The position numbers and the translations under genes were made by a program. Below the pieces are notes generated by a model. The model saw nothing but the letters and a program-made list of their open reading frames with translations, was not told the DNA's origin and ran no database searches. From the NCBI GenBank assembly GCA_031841125.1, contig JAJSSI010000071.1, positions 1-64,000 of the forward strand: a stretch of DNA of 64,000 nt, given 5' to 3'. Below, one piece after another: positions 63,443-64,000 of this stretch (within the stretch, counting starts at the first letter, position 1; each line of letters opens with the position of its first letter). This stretch comes from Acanthococcus lagerstroemiae (taxonomy: Eukaryota > Arthropoda > Insecta > Hemiptera > Eriococcidae).

Positions 63443-63843
63443 CTTTTTTTTTGTTCTATTTGTATTTACTCGTAATTTCATTACAGAGTACATGATTTTA
63501 TTTATTCCTCAGTATATTTGTTCAATGATACGTAGCTCGGAAAAGTCGGTTTCGCTTTCGCTTTTGCGAAAGCTTTTTTTTTCATGGAATTGCTATCTAC
63601 ACACAGGGTGCTTGACATGATGCATTGATTTCCGATTTCCTGAAATAATTGTTTGAAGAAAGAAAACTGATATTGTAGGTGTAGCACACGTATACTCGAT
63701 TAAGAATTCTGTCGCCTGGTAAAAATCATGATTTTTCAAAAATGGGTTCTTAAAAACACCCCGCCAAAAATGCCAATTAAGAATATGCTGGAGGTGTCTG
63801 ATATTACCTTCAAGTGCAGTTGTTGTCCCACTAAATTCCATAG
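63443..63843. other. AT-rich sequence with a hairpin, no gene recognised
   Basis: GCTTTCGC (63,554-63,561), loop TTTT and GCGAAAGC (63,566-63,573) form an eight-pair hairpin followed by eight T. Two minus-strand open frames (63,502-63,687 and 63,593-63,841) show no recognisable domain. The rest is unassigned. Confidence 0.5.
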
Positions 63844-64000
63844 AAAAATCAATTGCCTAATGGGGTGTTCGCTTTAGGAGGAGCAATTTCGTAAAACGGG
63901 ACCACCAACAACATAAATTAAGAAATGGGAGAAGTTGCCGACTATTTTCTGTACGTGTACTTATTTTCCCATACGTCATAATCAGAACACCAGTTGCTTG
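63844..64000 (-). repeat. inverted second copy of the interior of the 426-bp element, cut by the window end
   Basis: The reverse complement of this stretch matches 61,212-61,366 along its whole length with scattered substitutions, including ATCAATTGCCTAATGGGG, ACGGGACCACCAACAACATA and GAAATGGGAGAAGTTGCCG. The long inverted arm expected next to it is largely missing: only TAGAAAAATC remains near 63,834, against TAGAAAAGTCGG in the full element. It is either a degraded second insertion or an independent repeat that the 426-bp element has captured. Confidence 0.85.

Noticed and set aside
63554..63581. Hairpin plus T-run resembling a bacterial rho-independent terminator
   Set aside because: The context is eukaryotic and no transcription unit ends there; an eight-pair hairpin next to T-rich DNA is plausible by chance.

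Overview
The window looks like a eukaryotic, most likely arthropod (probably insect), heterochromatic or pericentromeric locus. No bacterial gene organisation is visible: there are no operons, ribosome binding sites or long ORFs. Instead there is a very long homogeneous satellite array, a short C2H2 zinc-finger coding exon behind a splice acceptor, and nested DNA transposons of types common in insect genomes (Helitron-like and hAT-like). The species cannot be named from what is visible.

Bases 1 to about 56,146 (88% of the window) are one head-to-tail array of a 166-bp satellite monomer, about 339 copies in a single orientation. It runs off the left edge of the window. In the core (about 9.8-50.0 kb) copies are almost identical and vary essentially at two short sites. 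From about 50.05 kb to the right edge further variants appear, including a hexameric higher-order repeat (two copies of about 995 bp, 51,757-53,747). The last two to three monomers carry shared private substitutions, and the array stops in mid-monomer near 56,146. The roughly 80-residue open frames in the array are by-products of the repeat.

Bases 56,147-58,023 are the non-satellite flank. It holds four diverged tandem units of about 164-175 bp, then modules of about 200-240 bp that repeat a splice-donor-like motif, then a probable intron. Bases 58,033-58,530 encode a 165-residue protein with two complete C2H2 zinc fingers. It is the only convincing protein-coding feature, and either a complete small gene with a 5'UTR intron or the last exon of a larger one.

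Bases 59,067-63,442 are dominated by mobile DNA. A candidate non-autonomous Helitron (about 59,067-61,008) is filled with a strongly purine-rich minisatellite and ends in a hairpin plus CTAG. Next comes a 426-bp element with inverted repeats of about 85 bp (61,023-61,448). A second Helitron-like leader starts at 61,494. The last is a T-rich hAT-like region (62,170-63,442) into which a second hAT element (62,301-62,729) has inserted with an exact 8-bp target duplication. Sequence matching the interior of the 426-bp element reappears inverted at 63,844-64,000 and is cut by the window end.

The genes do not form a pathway. The window is best read as the edge of a satellite block, with its transition zone and a transposon nest around one small zinc-finger gene.
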